A stretch of 46,224 nt of DNA from Gemmatimonadaceae bacterium (GCA_025450035.1 JANWIF010000048.1:1-46224); one strand, 5' to 3'; shown: positions 19,765-29,640, counted from the first letter of the stretch. Notes: a model not told the origin generated them from the sequence alone. Numbers and translations: made by a program.

Positions 19765-20384
19765 GCGGCGCGTTCCTGCCGGACGCCGATCGCTCGCCGC
19801 CCACCGATCCACTCGCTCACTTCCGCTCGCTGTTGGAGGAGGCATCACGCGTGGAACGCGCGTGTCTTCCCGAACCGACGGCGATGACGCTCGCCACGGT
19901 GGACGATGCGGGTCGGCCGTCCGCGCGGGTGGTGCTGCTGAAGGACGTTGACGGGCGCGGATTTGTCTTTTACACGAACTACGAGAGCCGGAAAGGGAGT
20001 GAGCTCCTCGCGCATCCGTGGGCTGCCCTGTGTTTTCATTGGCAGCCGCTCGAACGCCAGGTGCGTGTGGAGGGCAGCGTGGAGCGCGTCACCGACGCCG
20101 AGGCGGACACGTACTTTGCGTCGCGCCAGCGCATGAGCCGCGTCGGAGCATGGGCGTCGCGGCAGAGTGCCACGTTGGAGAGCGATGCGGAGCTGGAAGC
20201 GCGCGTGCACGAGGTGGAGGAACGATTCGCCGGCGTGGACGTGCCGCGTCCGCCCCACTGGTCCGGCTTCCGTGTGGTACCACAACGCATCGAGTTCTGG
20301 CGAGGACGTCCGTACCGGCTGCACGAGCGGCTGCTCTACGAGCGGGTGAACGGTGAGTGGCAGGTGCGTCGTCTCTTTCCGTGA
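19761..20384 (+). CDS. pdxH: Pyridoxamine 5'-phosphate oxidase
   Basis: An FMN-dependent enzyme that oxidises pyridoxine/pyridoxamine 5'-phosphate to PLP. About 207 residues, the normal family length. Typical blocks are all present: [10 protein letters not shown] and [13 protein letters not shown] (FMN site), QVRVEGSVE, the [11 protein letters not shown] region, and the C-terminal [14 protein letters not shown] and [10 protein letters not shown] that bind substrate. The GTG start at 19761 overlaps the preceding TGA by four bases (GTGA), so translation is probably coupled to the Sel1 protein gene. The next gene, speA, encodes a PLP enzyme. Confidence 0.95.
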   Translation: MSGAFLPDADRSPPTDPLAHFRSLLEEASRVERACLPEPTAMTLATVDDAGRPSARVVLLKDVDGRGFVFYTNYESRKGSELLAHPWAALCFHWQPLERQVRVEGSVERVTDAEADTYFASRQRMSRVGAWASRQSATLESDAELEARVHEVEERFAGVDVPRPPHWSGFRVVPQRIEFWRGRPYRLHERLLYERVNGEWQVRRLFP

Positions 20385-20437
20385 GTACATCATCGGACCT
20401 ACTCTCAGGCCGCCACTTCACCTAGACTTCGCCCACC

Positions 20438-22375
20438 ATGGCAACTCGAGTCGCAGAACAGGCGAGCGCAGAACCCACCGCGCAGTGGAGCATCGAGGAT
20501 TCGCGCACCCTCTACAACGTGGAAGGGTGGGGGATCGGATTCTTCGACATCAACGAACGCGGCCACGTCGTGGTGCGTCCCGACAAGTCCCGTCCCGATC
20601 GCGAGCTCGATCTTTACGAGTTGGCGATGGACCTGGACGAGCAAGGAATCGTGCTGCCGGTGCTGATGCGCTTTTCGGATATCCTTCGCTCGCGGGTCGA
20701 GACGCTGAGCGGTCGTTTTCAGAACGCGATTCGCGAGTTCAACTACGAGGGCAAGTACACGCTGGTGTACCCGATCAAGGTGAACCAGCAGCGCCACGTG
20801 GTCGAAGAAATCGTGCAATTCGGCGCGTCGCATAGCGTGGGTCTCGAGTGCGGGAGCAAGCCGGAGTTGCAGGCGGTGCTCGCACTATCGGACAGCGTGA
20901 ACCATCTGATTGTGTGCAACGGCTACAAGGACGAGGAGTTCATGCGCCTCGCCCTGATGGGCCAGAAGCTTGGGCACCAGGTCTTCATTGTGATCGAGCA
21001 GGAGGCGGAGCTGGACACGCTGCTGCGGGTGGCGGACGATATCGGCGTCACGCCTACCGCGGGGGTGCGCATCAAGCTGGCCTCGGAAGGGTTTGGGCGA
21101 TGGGCGGAGAGCGGCGGCGAGAAGTCGAAGTTCGGCCTGAGCTCGAGCGAGCTGGTGAAGGTGATCGACCGGCTGCAGGCGATGGGGCGGGTGGAAGTTC
21201 TCAAACTCAGTCACTTCCACCTGGGGTCGCAGATCACCGACATTCGGTACCTCAAGTCGGGGCTTCAGGAGGTTGCGCGCTTTTATGCCGAACTGCACGC
21301 CGCGGGCGTGGACATCACGCACGTGGACGTGGGTGGTGGGTTAGGCGTAGACTACGACGGGTCGGGGTCGACTGCGGCGGCGAGCGTGAATTACTCGGTG
21401 CAGGAATATGCGAACGACGTGATCTACACGCTGGCGGAGGCGTGCCGGGAAGCCAACCTGCCCATGCCGCACGTGATCTCGGAGTCGGGGCGGGCGCTCA
21501 CGGCGCATCACGCGTTGCTCCTTCTCGACGTCATCGATGTCGAGTCGCAGCAGGACGTGCAGGTGCCGGAGTTAGGCGACGCGGACCATGGAATCCTGCA
21601 CGAGCTCAAGGAATCGTACGAGACGGTGTCGAGCCGGTCGGTGCGCGAGGTCTATCATGACGCGACATTCGCCAAGGAACGGGCGCAGGCCTTGTTCAAT
21701 TCCGGGGTGGTCTCGCTGCGCGGTCGTGCACTCGCGGACCAGCTCTACACGGCAACGCTGAACGCCGTGGCGCGCATCGCGCAGCGAGACCGCGAGGAAT
21801 ACGCCGACATCATCGATGACCTCGAGGCCCAGCTTGTCGATCGATACTTCTGCAACTTCAGCATCTTTCAATCGCTTCCCGACAGTTGGGCGATCGACCA
21901 GCTCTTTCCCATCATGCCGATCCACCGGCTGGATGAAGAGCCGGTGCGCCGCGGCACGATCCAGGACGTCACCTGCGACTCCGACGGCAAGATCGACCGG
22001 TTCGCCGGGGGGAAACACGGGCGGGCGCGCTTGGAACTGCACCCGTTCCGCGAAGATGAGCGATACGTGCTCGGCATTTTTCTTACCGGGGCGTATCAGG
22101 AGATCCTCGGCGACCTGCACAATCTGTTCGGTGATACGAACGCGGCGCACATCCGGTTGTCTAACGGCGGGTATGAGGTATCGGATCTGGTGCACGGTGA
22201 CACGGTGACCGAAGTATTGGCCTACGTGCAGTTCCGCGCGCCCGACTTGCTGGCGACGTTCCGGCGCAAAGTGAGCGCGGCGAAGAACCTGACACGGCAG
22301 GAAGCGAACATGTTCATCGCCGAGTACGTGGCCGGGCTGGAGGGCTACACGTACCTCGAGGCGAGCCAGGAGTAG
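20438..22375 (+). CDS. speA: Biosynthetic arginine decarboxylase
   Basis: Decarboxylates arginine to agmatine, the first step of the agmatine route to putrescine and spermidine. A 645-residue protein of the usual SpeA length. The PLP lysine K114 lies in LVYPIKVNQ; the HFHLGSQ block and the glycine-rich phosphate-binding DVGGGLGVDYDG are present, as are the SESGRA and C-terminal DITCDSDG-like (DVTCDSDGKI) blocks with the catalytic cysteine region. The start ATG at 20438 is 53 bp after pdxH; no good Shine-Dalgarno is seen. No other polyamine gene (agmatinase, speE) is in the window. Confidence 0.96.
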   Translation: MATRVAEQASAEPTAQWSIEDSRTLYNVEGWGIGFFDINERGHVVVRPDKSRPDRELDLYELAMDLDEQGIVLPVLMRFSDILRSRVETLSGRFQNAIREFNYEGKYTLVYPIKVNQQRHVVEEIVQFGASHSVGLECGSKPELQAVLALSDSVNHLIVCNGYKDEEFMRLALMGQKLGHQVFIVIEQEAELDTLLRVADDIGVTPTAGVRIKLASEGFGRWAESGGEKSKFGLSSSELVKVIDRLQAMGRVEVLKLSHFHLGSQITDIRYLKSGLQEVARFYAELHAAGVDITHVDVGGGLGVDYDGSGSTAAASVNYSVQEYANDVIYTLAEACREANLPMPHVISESGRALTAHHALLLLDVIDVESQQDVQVPELGDADHGILHELKESYETVSSRSVREVYHDATFAKERAQALFNSGVVSLRGRALADQLYTATLNAVARIAQRDREEYADIIDDLEAQLVDRYFCNFSIFQSLPDSWAIDQLFPIMPIHRLDEEPVRRGTIQDVTCDSDGKIDRFAGGKHGRARLELHPFREDERYVLGIFLTGAYQEILGDLHNLFGDTNAAHIRLSNGGYEVSDLVHGDTVTEVLAYVQFRAPDLLATFRRKVSAAKNLTRQEANMFIAEYVAGLEGYTYLEASQE

Positions 22376-22379
22376 GCGC

Positions 22380-23591
22380 CTGACCCACGACCTGTCCTCC
22401 CTGCTGATCGCGCTGGTCGCCGTCATCGTGGCGACCAGGGTATTCGGTGAGCTGGCGCAGCGCGCGGGGCAGCCGGCGGTGTTGGGCGAGCTGCTCGCCG
22501 GCGTGGTGCTTGGCCGTTCATTGTTAGGCGTGCTGGATCCCGCCCATCCCATCATTGCCGCCCTGTCGGAGTTGGGCGTACTGGTGCTGCTGTTCGAGAT
22601 CGGGCTGCATACCGATCTGCGATCGCTGTTGCGCGTGGGGCGCGCGGCGACGATGGTGGCGCTGGTCGGTGTCGCGCTGCCGTTCGCGCTCGGATACGCG
22701 GTGGCGCACCTGCTCGGCTTGCCGCCGCTGGCGGCGATCGTATGTGGCGCGGCGTTGACGGCGACGTCGATCGGGATATCGGCGCGCGTGTTGTCGGACC
22801 TGGGGCAGCTGGATCGGCCAGAGGGACAGGTCATGCTCGGAGCCGCCGTGCTCGACGATGTGATGGGATTGGTCATCCTGTCTGTGGTGGGCGCGCTGGC
22901 AGCGGGAGACGGCGTGAGTGTCGGCGGGGTTGCCATGAGCGCCGGCGCGGCCATTGGGTTTCTGGTGGTGGCGCTGCTGGTGGGAGGACGCATCGGCCCG
23001 GCGCTGGTGCGCGTGACGGATCGATTCTCGTCGGCCGAAGCGACGGCACTCATCGCGCTTGCGTTCGCCTTACTATTGGCGTGGCTCGCCGGGTTGGCGC
23101 GTTCGGCACCTATTCTGGGAGCGTTCGCCGCCGGACTGGTGTTGCATCAGGCGCCGCAGCGCGAGGCGGTCGAACACAGGGTGGCGGAGCTCGGGCGGTT
23201 CTTTGTCCCCATCTTCTTCGCGGCCGTGGGCGCGGCGGTGGACGTGCGAAGCGTATTCACCGTGCGCGTCGCGGCCCTCGGATGCGCGTTGACTGTGGTC
23301 GCGGTAATCGGAAAGTTCGCCGCCGGCTACGCGCCCTGGTGGTTTCGCGGCGACAAGAAGCTCATCGGTTTCGCCATGATTCCGCGCGGCGAGGTGGGAT
23401 TGATCTTTGCCCAGATGGGGCTCGCCACTGCGGCGCTGAGTGAGAGTCTCTTCAGCGCAGTGACTCTGGTGGTGATGGTGACGACGCTGATCGGACCGCT
23501 GCTGCTCGGTCAACTTGCGCGCCGGCCGGCGGCCGCCGGCGCGCAGAGTGGAATCGACGAATTGGTGGCCGGGCTCCGGCCTCCGGACTAG
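22380..23591 (+). CDS. CPA2-family cation:proton antiporter
   Basis: A membrane protein of about 403 residues with 11-12 hydrophobic segments and the Na+/H+ exchanger (PF00999) pattern: GQPAVLGELLAGVVLG near the start, the ion-binding DDVMGLVIL, and GEVGLIF near the end. No RCK/TrkA domain follows, unlike KefB/KefC. Starting at GTG 22428 would cut the first helix; extending in frame restores LSSLLIALVAVIVATRVFGE. The only initiation candidate there is a CTG at 22380, with AGGAG eight bases upstream inside the end of speA. I therefore place the start at 22380, as a rare CTG codon. It exchanges Na+ or K+ for H+; the ion is not predictable. Confidence 0.88.
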   Translation: MTHDLSSLLIALVAVIVATRVFGELAQRAGQPAVLGELLAGVVLGRSLLGVLDPAHPIIAALSELGVLVLLFEIGLHTDLRSLLRVGRAATMVALVGVALPFALGYAVAHLLGLPPLAAIVCGAALTATSIGISARVLSDLGQLDRPEGQVMLGAAVLDDVMGLVILSVVGALAAGDGVSVGGVAMSAGAAIGFLVVALLVGGRIGPALVRVTDRFSSAEATALIALAFALLLAWLAGLARSAPILGAFAAGLVLHQAPQREAVEHRVAELGRFFVPIFFAAVGAAVDVRSVFTVRVAALGCALTVVAVIGKFAAGYAPWWFRGDKKLIGFAMIPRGEVGLIFAQMGLATAALSESLFSAVTLVVMVTTLIGPLLLGQLARRPAAAGAQSGIDELVAGLRPPD

Positions 23592-23604
23592 GGAATCGGA
23601 GCCC
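23571..23604. terminator. Hairpin at the end of the antiporter gene
   Basis: GGGCTCCG (23571-23578) and CGGAGCCC (23597-23604) form a perfect 8 bp stem with an 18-base loop. It starts inside the last codons of the antiporter and lies in the gap to the convergent sodA. There is no T run. Confidence 0.4.
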
Positions 23605-23655
23605 CGCATTGCGCGTAGACGCGCGCGCCGAATCCCGATTCCCACGGCAGGAGCA

Positions 23656-24270
23656 CTACCGCTTGGGCCGCGCGTCGAAGCGCTTGGCGACTTCGTGCCA
23701 ATTCACGAGATTCCACCACGCGGCCAGGTAGTCGGCGCGGCGATTCTGATACTTGAGGTAGTACGCGTGCTCCCACACGTCGACGCCGAGGATGGCGTGC
23801 CGGCCGTCCATCGCGGGATTATCCTGGTTCGGCGTGCTCTCGATGGAGAGTTTGTCGCCAGTGGCGACGAGCCATGCCCAACCGGAACCAAAACGTCCCG
23901 AGGCCGCCGCATTGAACTGTTCCTTGAACGTGGCCAGGGCGCCGAACGACGCCGAGATCGCCTTGGCTACATCGCCACCGGGATCGCCGCCACCCTTGGG
24001 GCTCATGATGACCCAGAACATCGAGTGATTCCAATGGCCGCCGGCGTTGTTGCGCACCGCGGTGCGGACGTTTTCGGGGATGGCGGACAGGTTGCCCACG
24101 ATTTCGTCCAGGCTCTTGCTCTGGAACGCGGGCGCTTTCTCCAGCGCGGCGTTCAGGTTGTTGACGTAGCCCTGATGATGTTTGGTGTGGTGGATCTCCA
24201 TCGTGCGCGCGTCGATGTGCGGCTCCAGCGCGGCGTAGTCGTAGGGCAGGGGGGGAAGTGCGAATGCCAT
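23656..24270 (-). CDS. sodA: Superoxide dismutase, manganese type
   Basis: Converts superoxide to oxygen and hydrogen peroxide. A 204-residue protein of the Fe/Mn superfamily. Metal ligands are H27, H82, D164 and H168 (motifs [24 protein letters not shown]). Glycine G78 in NNAGGHWNH and glutamine Q149 in TPNQD are the pair that marks Mn- rather than Fe-type enzymes, though cambialistic members exist. No signal peptide, so cytoplasmic. GGAGG lies six bases before the ATG. It follows the DedA gene by 27 bp on the same strand and is probably cotranscribed with it. Confidence 0.96.
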   Translation of the reverse strand: MAFALPPLPYDYAALEPHIDARTMEIHHTKHHQGYVNNLNAALEKAPAFQSKSLDEIVGNLSAIPENVRTAVRNNAGGHWNHSMFWVIMSPKGGGDPGGDVAKAISASFGALATFKEQFNAAASGRFGSGWAWLVATGDKLSIESTPNQDNPAMDGRHAILGVDVWEHAYYLKYQNRRADYLAAWWNLVNWHEVAKRFDARPKR

Positions 24271-24297
24271 GTCATGCCTCCGGGAGAGCCAGGCGCC

Positions 24298-24945
24298 TCA
24301 CGGCGCGGTGCTGTCGGGCGCAACGCCCGCGGCGCTGCGCTGCCGCAGCCAGCCGATGACGCCCGGCAAGAACGAAAGAAATACGACTGCGAGAATGACC
24401 AGGTCGATGTGTTTGCGAATACCCGGCACGCTGCGGCCAAGCGAATGCCCCAGAAACAGCATGCTCCACACCCACGCGAGTCCGCCGGCCACGTTGAACG
24501 CAATGAAGTCGCGATAGCGCATCTGGCCGACGCCGGCGACTACAGGGCCAAAGGTCCGAATGATCGGCATGAATCGGGCAATGACGATCGTTTTGCCCCC
24601 GTGCTTGTCGTAGAACGCGTGAGCGCGCTGAAGATGTTTCTTATTGAAGAAGAACGAGTTCTCGCGCGTGAAAATCCGCGGGCCCGTCGCCCGCCCGATG
24701 GCGTACCCTACGCTATCGCCGACCACGGCCGCGATGGACAGAATCGCGCCCATGACGTACACGTTCAGGAATCCCTGTGACGCGAGCAACCCGGCGGTGA
24801 CGAGCAGCGAGTCCCCCGGCAGAAAGAATCCCACGAGGAGCCCCGTCTCGGCGAAGATGATCGCCGTGAGCACCACGTACCCGCCCCATCGGATCAGTCC
24901 CTCGAGATTGGAGAGATTGTGCCAGAGTTGAAGGAGGGCGTCCAT
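24298..24945 (-). CDS. DedA/SNARE-associated family membrane protein
   Basis: A 215-residue polytopic inner-membrane protein. The family blocks are clear: FAETGLLVGFFLPGDSLL, GDSVGYAIGRATG, and RFMPIIRTFGPVVAGVGQM with the conserved arginine and proline. DedA proteins are linked to membrane homeostasis and lipid flipping; recent work implicates them in undecaprenyl- or phospholipid recycling. The start ATG at 24945 has GGAG four to five bases upstream; the longer frame to 25116 runs into the divergent gene's leader. It heads a likely two-gene unit with sodA. Confidence 0.93.
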   Translation of the reverse strand: MDALLQLWHNLSNLEGLIRWGGYVVLTAIIFAETGLLVGFFLPGDSLLVTAGLLASQGFLNVYVMGAILSIAAVVGDSVGYAIGRATGPRIFTRENSFFFNKKHLQRAHAFYDKHGGKTIVIARFMPIIRTFGPVVAGVGQMRYRDFIAFNVAGGLAWVWSMLFLGHSLGRSVPGIRKHIDLVILAVVFLSFLPGVIGWLRQRSAAGVAPDSTAP

Positions 24946-25114
24946 GAAACTCCACGGTATCGGTACACTGCGTGCTGACCCAGCAAGTTCCACCCGTCTG
25001 CGCCTCCGGTCAACCGGCTGCGGCCCTCCGCGTCTTCTGGTATTCGGCAGTGAGCGCGCGGAATCGGCGAGAATCGTTCCGCAACCGCGTTGCGGGCATC
25101 GAGAACCTGTCATC

Positions 25115-27796
25115 ATGCTTGAGATAGAGTCTTCACCTCAGCTCGTCGTTCACGTCGTGTCGCACACCCACTGGGACCGCGAGTGGTATCAGCCCTCGGG
25201 CCGGTTCCGTCAACAACTCGTGGCGGTGATGGACGAGCTGCTCGACGACCCGCCGCGGGAGGGGAACAGCTTTCTCCTGGATGGGCAGGCGGTGATGCTC
25301 GACGACTACCTCGCGGTGCGGCCGGAGCGACGACCGCTGCTGGAAACGCGGCTAGCGCATGGAGCGTTGGACGCCGGGCCATGGTACGTGTTGGGCGACG
25401 AGTTGATTCCCGGTGGCGAATCCCTGGTGCGCAATCTCCTGGCGGGACGGCGCGTGCTCGCCGCGTTGGGGGCATCGGTGCCGCCGGTCATGTATTCGCC
25501 GGACGCGTTCGGACATCCGGCGGCGCTGCCGGCCCTGGCAGCCGGTTTCGGCATGGCGGTGATCGTGCTCTGGCGGGGCTACGGCGGGCCGGCATGGCCG
25601 CCCGGCGACACGGTGCAATGGACCGCGGCGGACGGGTCGAGGGTGCTGCTCTACCATCTGGCGCCCGATGGCTACGGGCTGGGCGCGTCGCTCCCCACGG
25701 ACGATCGCGCCGCGGCGGCGCGTTGGGCGAGCCTTCTGGCGGTGCTGGCCCCCCGCGCTATACTCGGCTTGACGTTGCTGCCTAACGGAGCGGATCATCA
25801 TGCACGGCAGCGGGACCTCGAGCCCGCCCTCGCCGCGCTGCAGCGCATCGCGGCGCCCGCCGTGGTTCGCGCCGGATCCTTGAGAGCGTTCGCGGCCGAC
25901 CTCGCGGCGCGCGCCGCGCGCGTGTCGCTGCCCGTGGTTCAGGGTGAACTGCGCGCGTCCGCCGGGTACACCTGGCCGCTGCAAGGCACGGTCGCCACGC
26001 GCGCACGCCAGAAGAGGCGGCACGCGATGGTGGAACGCGCGCTGGTGCGAGACGCTGAGCCGTGGACCGCCCTCGCGGCCCGGGTCGGGACGCGCAGCCG
26101 CCGGGCGCTCGTGCAGGCCGCATGGAAGACGCTGCTGCTGTGCCAACCACACGACACCCTGTGCGGGTGCTCGATCGACCAGGTCGCGCGCGCGATGGAT
26201 GCGCGACTCGAGGACGCGGACAGCCAGGCCGCGGGACTGCGCGACGACGCGTTAGGCGAGATTATCGGTCATAATTCGGCACGCGCGCGGACGCAGCGCG
26301 ACGAATGGCAGCCGGTGGTGGTGGCCCGCAATCGCGCGGCGCGGCCGCGCGGCGGGGTGGCGGAAGTCGAGGTGCTTCGGCCCATCGCGCCGGTTCGCGT
26401 TGGCCCGGGAAGCGGCGGCGAGGCGACGGTGCATGCGCTGCCGCCCGCGTTCGCGCTCGATCACGGACGCGCCCACGTCCAAGTACTCGACCGAGTGCTC
26501 CGACACGATCGCGTGGAGTCGCCGCTGCATTATCCGGAGGACGCATGGGTCGAGGCCGTGCACGCGGTGGCGTGGGTGCCCGCGGCTGGCGGGTACGGCA
26601 CCTTGAGCTTGCCGATCGGCGACGGGGACAACGGTGAGGTGCCCGCCGCTCGCGTGCGCGGGAGTGGAGCGGAATTGGAGAACGAATGGTTGCGCGTGCG
26701 TGTGGACGCGCAAGGGACGGTGCACGTGGTGTGTTTGGCGACCGGCGTCGAATGCCCATCGCTGCTGGCGCTTGAAGATGTGGGGGACGGTGGTGATCTG
26801 TACACACACTCCCCGCGCCCACCCGTGTTGCTCTCCTCCACGCTGGGTGAGGCGCGCGTGGTGCACACCGGCCCCTTGCGCGCCACGATCGACGGCACGA
26901 TGCGTCTGGACGTCCCGTTGGCGTTGGACGGCGATGGCCGTTCGTCGGCGACGCGCGCGCTCGAGATGAGGGTCACGCTGACGCTCGACGCGGCGAGCCC
27001 TTTCCTGCGCATCGCGGTGTGCGGCGAGAACATCTGTCGCGATCATCGCCTGCGACTTGTGATCCGCACCGGACTGTCAGGCGCGCGCATCTACGCGGAT
27101 GCCGCGTTCGGCCCAGTTAGGCGAGCGGCGATCGTGGCGCCGCCGAGTGCCGCCGAATTCGCACCGCCCACCGCACCGCTCGCCCGATACGTCACGCTGG
27201 CGACCGACACACACGGGTTCACGGTCTATTCCGACGGACTCGCTGAATACGAGAGCGCGGAAGGTGGCCCAGGCGACATCGCGATCACCCTGGTGCGCGC
27301 CGTGGGGGAACTCTCGCGGAACACGCTGCCCGAGCGTCCCGGCCACGCCGGATGGCCGGCGCCGACTCCCGAGGCGCAGACGCCGGGCACGTTCGAAGGG
27401 TCGTTTGCCATCCTGCCGCACGGCGTGCGCGACGCCGCCACCATCGATTTCATCGAGCGCACGGCGGATGATGTGTTGCTGCCCCTCGTTGGACACACCG
27501 TGCGAAGCGCCCTGGGTGTTTCGCTTCCCACGTTCGGCATCGAGCTGGAAGGCCAAGGCCTCGTTTTCAGCGCCTGTAAGGAGAGCGAGCACGACGATTG
27601 GACGGTGTTGCGCTGCGTAAACGTGACCGACCGCGACGTGGCCGGCGTGTGGCGATGCGGTTTTGCGGTGCGGGAAGCGCATCGCGCGAGATTGGACGAG
27701 ACGGTAGGCGAGCGGACAGAAGTGGCAGGTGATGGGGTCGCGTTCGTGGCGCGTGGGGGAGAGATTGTGACGATGATGGTGAAGGGCGCGAGGTAA
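25115..27796 (+). CDS. GH38-family alpha-mannosidase
   Basis: An 893-residue glycoside hydrolase without signal peptide, so probably cytoplasmic. Family 38 hallmarks: SHTHWDREWY with zinc ligands H19 and D21, the nucleophile D130 in YSPDAFGHP, and PHDTLCGCSID with H346/D347, which completes the metal site. The C-terminal 500 residues match the GH38 beta-sandwich half. It should remove terminal alpha-mannose (or mannosyl-glycerate-like) residues from oligosaccharides brought into the cell. The ATG at 25115 is the only one adjacent to the fold; the 169 bp leader is shared with the divergent DedA gene. It converges on the permease genes, consistent with a common glycan-use locus. Confidence 0.92.
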   Translation: MLEIESSPQLVVHVVSHTHWDREWYQPSGRFRQQLVAVMDELLDDPPREGNSFLLDGQAVMLDDYLAVRPERRPLLETRLAHGALDAGPWYVLGDELIPGGESLVRNLLAGRRVLAALGASVPPVMYSPDAFGHPAALPALAAGFGMAVIVLWRGYGGPAWPPGDTVQWTAADGSRVLLYHLAPDGYGLGASLPTDDRAAAARWASLLAVLAPRAILGLTLLPNGADHHARQRDLEPALAALQRIAAPAVVRAGSLRAFAADLAARAARVSLPVVQGELRASAGYTWPLQGTVATRARQKRRHAMVERALVRDAEPWTALAARVGTRSRRALVQAAWKTLLLCQPHDTLCGCSIDQVARAMDARLEDADSQAAGLRDDALGEIIGHNSARARTQRDEWQPVVVARNRAARPRGGVAEVEVLRPIAPVRVGPGSGGEATVHALPPAFALDHGRAHVQVLDRVLRHDRVESPLHYPEDAWVEAVHAVAWVPAAGGYGTLSLPIGDGDNGEVPAARVRGSGAELENEWLRVRVDAQGTVHVVCLATGVECPSLLALEDVGDGGDLYTHSPRPPVLLSSTLGEARVVHTGPLRATIDGTMRLDVPLALDGDGRSSATRALEMRVTLTLDAASPFLRIAVCGENICRDHRLRLVIRTGLSGARIYADAAFGPVRRAAIVAPPSAAEFAPPTAPLARYVTLATDTHGFTVYSDGLAEYESAEGGPGDIAITLVRAVGELSRNTLPERPGHAGWPAPTPEAQTPGTFEGSFAILPHGVRDAATIDFIERTADDVLLPLVGHTVRSALGVSLPTFGIELEGQGLVFSACKESEHDDWTVLRCVNVTDRDVAGVWRCGFAVREAHRARLDETVGERTEVAGDGVAFVARGGEIVTMMVKGAR

Positions 27797-27811
27797 GGCG
27801 CTGCGTACGGC

Positions 27812-27832
27812 AACAGGTACCTCCTACCTGTT
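27812..27832. terminator. Bidirectional hairpin terminator
   Basis: AACAGGTA (27812-27819) and TACCTGTT (27825-27832) form a perfect 8 bp stem with a five-base loop, between the convergent mannosidase and permease genes. It overlaps the last three codons of the permease. The following bases on the plus strand are pyrimidine-rich (CCCTGTTCTTCCC). Confidence 0.5.
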
Positions 27833-28663
27833 CCCTGTTCTTCCCAACTCATCCCCCAGGAAACTACACGCCACCACCGTTGCGATGAGCGCGAGGCCCG
27901 GGGCCAGCGCCACCCATGGGGCGACGACGATGGCGTCGCGGCCGTCGGCGATCATGTTGCCCCAGCTGGGCTGCGGGGGCTGAATGCCGAGCCCGAGGAA
28001 CGACAGGCCGCTCTCCAACAGAATCGCGCTGCCCACGCCAAGGGTAATCGCGACGATCGCCGGACCCAGGGCGTTCGGCAGCAGGTGACGCCAGAGCACG
28101 CGTTGGGGGCGCGCGCCTAACGCTCGGGCGGATTCGACGTACGCGTGCGCGCGCACGCCCAGTACCTCGGCGCGCACCAGGCGCGCGACGCCCATCCACC
28201 CGGTGGCCATCAGGACGACGACTACCATCACGACGCCGGGCGGCCACAGCGACGCGCAGACGAGGAGCAACACCAATCGGGGGATGGCGAGCAATGCGTC
28301 GCTCACGGCCATCGCGACGCGATCGATCCACCCGCCGAGCCACGCGGCGGAGGCGCCGACGCCAATGCCCACCACTCCGGCAAGCAAGGCGCCCGCAAGG
28401 CCGACGAGGAGCGATACGCGGGCGGCGAGCATCATGCGCGTGAAAAGATCCCGACCGAACCCGTCCGTGCCGAGCAGGTGAAAGTGTCGCTCGACGTCGA
28501 ACGTCAGCGGGGGATTGAATCGCAGGGCCAGCGCATCGCCGATCGCCCTCGGATCGGTGGGGGCGAGTGCCGGCACGAGCAGAGCGCCGAGGATGAGCGC
28601 CAAGAGTACGATCAGGGCGGTGCGCGCGCGCCAGGTCGAGGATACTCGAAGCGAGATATTCAT
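27824..28663 (-). CDS. Dpp/Opp-type ABC transporter permease (DppC-like)
   Basis: A 279-residue inner-membrane protein with a lone N-terminal helix (about 15-35), then five more. The HLLGTDGFGRDLFTR block before the second helix and the cytoplasmic EAA loop (ESARALGARPQRVLWRHLLPN) are diagnostic of the DppC/OppC subfamily. Such permeases import peptides, oligosaccharides or nickel chelates. The ATG overlaps the upstream permease's TGA by four bases (ATGA). No ATPase gene is beside it. Confidence 0.93.
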   Translation of the reverse strand: MNISLRVSSTWRARTALIVLLALILGALLVPALAPTDPRAIGDALALRFNPPLTFDVERHFHLLGTDGFGRDLFTRMMLAARVSLLVGLAGALLAGVVGIGVGASAAWLGGWIDRVAMAVSDALLAIPRLVLLLVCASLWPPGVVMVVVVLMATGWMGVARLVRAEVLGVRAHAYVESARALGARPQRVLWRHLLPNALGPAIVAITLGVGSAILLESGLSFLGLGIQPPQPSWGNMIADGRDAIVVAPWVALAPGLALIATVVACSFLGDELGRTGNR

Positions 28664-29640
28664 GCGCGCCGCCGGGGGTCCAGGATCGGCAGCGCCAGAT
28701 CCCCGGCGAGATTGGCGAGGATCACCAGGGCCGCGTACAGCGCGGCTGCACCCATCACCACGGGATAGTCACGTGCGAAGATCGCGGTCACCATGAGCCG
28801 GCCCATGCCGGGCCATGCGAACACGACCTCGACGAATACCGAGCCCGCCAACACACCCGGCAGTGCGAGTGCGAACAGGACCACGAGCGGCGGCAGCGCG
28901 TTGGACAGCACGTGTCGCGTGTAGATCGTCACTCCGGGCACTCCTTTGGCGCGCGCGGTTCGTACGAAATCGGCGCGCAACAGGTTGACGGCAATGGTGC
29001 GCGTGTAGCGCGCAATTCCCGCGGCGCCGATCGCCGTCAACGTCGCGACGGGAAGGATGGCGTGACGCAACACGTCCACGGCGGCGCCAAAGCCCGACGA
29101 GGTGCCCGCGGGATCGTGAATGCCAAACGCCGGCAGGCGCAGCACGGCCGGGAAGCGCCATCGCGCCGCGCCGTAGGTGAAGCATGCCACGAGTGCCAGC
29201 GCCAGCCAGTAACTTGGTGCGGCATAGACCGACGTGGTGAGCACGGTGAGCACGGTGTCCGTGGCCGTGTCGCGGCGAGCGGCCTGTACGGCACCCACGG
29301 CCATGCCGATGAGGAACGTGAGGGCGAGTGACGACAGACCGAGTCCGAGCGAAACGGGAAGGGCGCCGGCAAGCAGCTGTGCCACCGGGCGACGTTGGAC
29401 GAAAGACTGTCCCAGATCACCCTTGAGGATGTCGCGCGCCCATCGCGCATATTGCACCACCAGTGGGCGATCGAGACCGAGCTCGGCGCGGGCGCGTGCC
29501 GCGTCGGCCGCCGTGGCGGACGGCGGAATGAGCAGCGCGGCCGGATCGCCCGGCGCCGCACGAAGGAGCAGGAACGTGAACGTGAGGACGAGCCAGAGCA
29601 GCACCGCGGAGTCCAACAGGCGGCGAACGAGGAGTCGCAT
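28660..29640 (-). CDS. Dpp/Opp-type ABC transporter permease (DppB-like)
   Basis: A 326-residue inner-membrane protein, the natural partner of the preceding-listed DppC-like subunit. The N terminus (RRLLDSAVLLWLVLTFTFLL) and the RAAPGDPA motif after it are standard for DppB/OppB. The EAA loop reads RTARAKGVPGVTIYTRHVLSN. Six helices are expected. The ATG at 29640 has no Shine-Dalgarno, and only six bases separate it from the first ATG of the divergent binding-protein gene, so the promoters or leaders of both genes must overlap coding DNA, unless one mRNA is leaderless. Confidence 0.93.
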   Translation of the reverse strand: MRLLVRRLLDSAVLLWLVLTFTFLLLRAAPGDPAALLIPPSATAADAARARAELGLDRPLVVQYARWARDILKGDLGQSFVQRRPVAQLLAGALPVSLGLGLSSLALTFLIGMAVGAVQAARRDTATDTVLTVLTTSVYAAPSYWLALALVACFTYGAARWRFPAVLRLPAFGIHDPAGTSSGFGAAVDVLRHAILPVATLTAIGAAGIARYTRTIAVNLLRADFVRTARAKGVPGVTIYTRHVLSNALPPLVVLFALALPGVLAGSVFVEVVFAWPGMGRLMVTAIFARDYPVVMGAAALYAALVILANLAGDLALPILDPRRRA

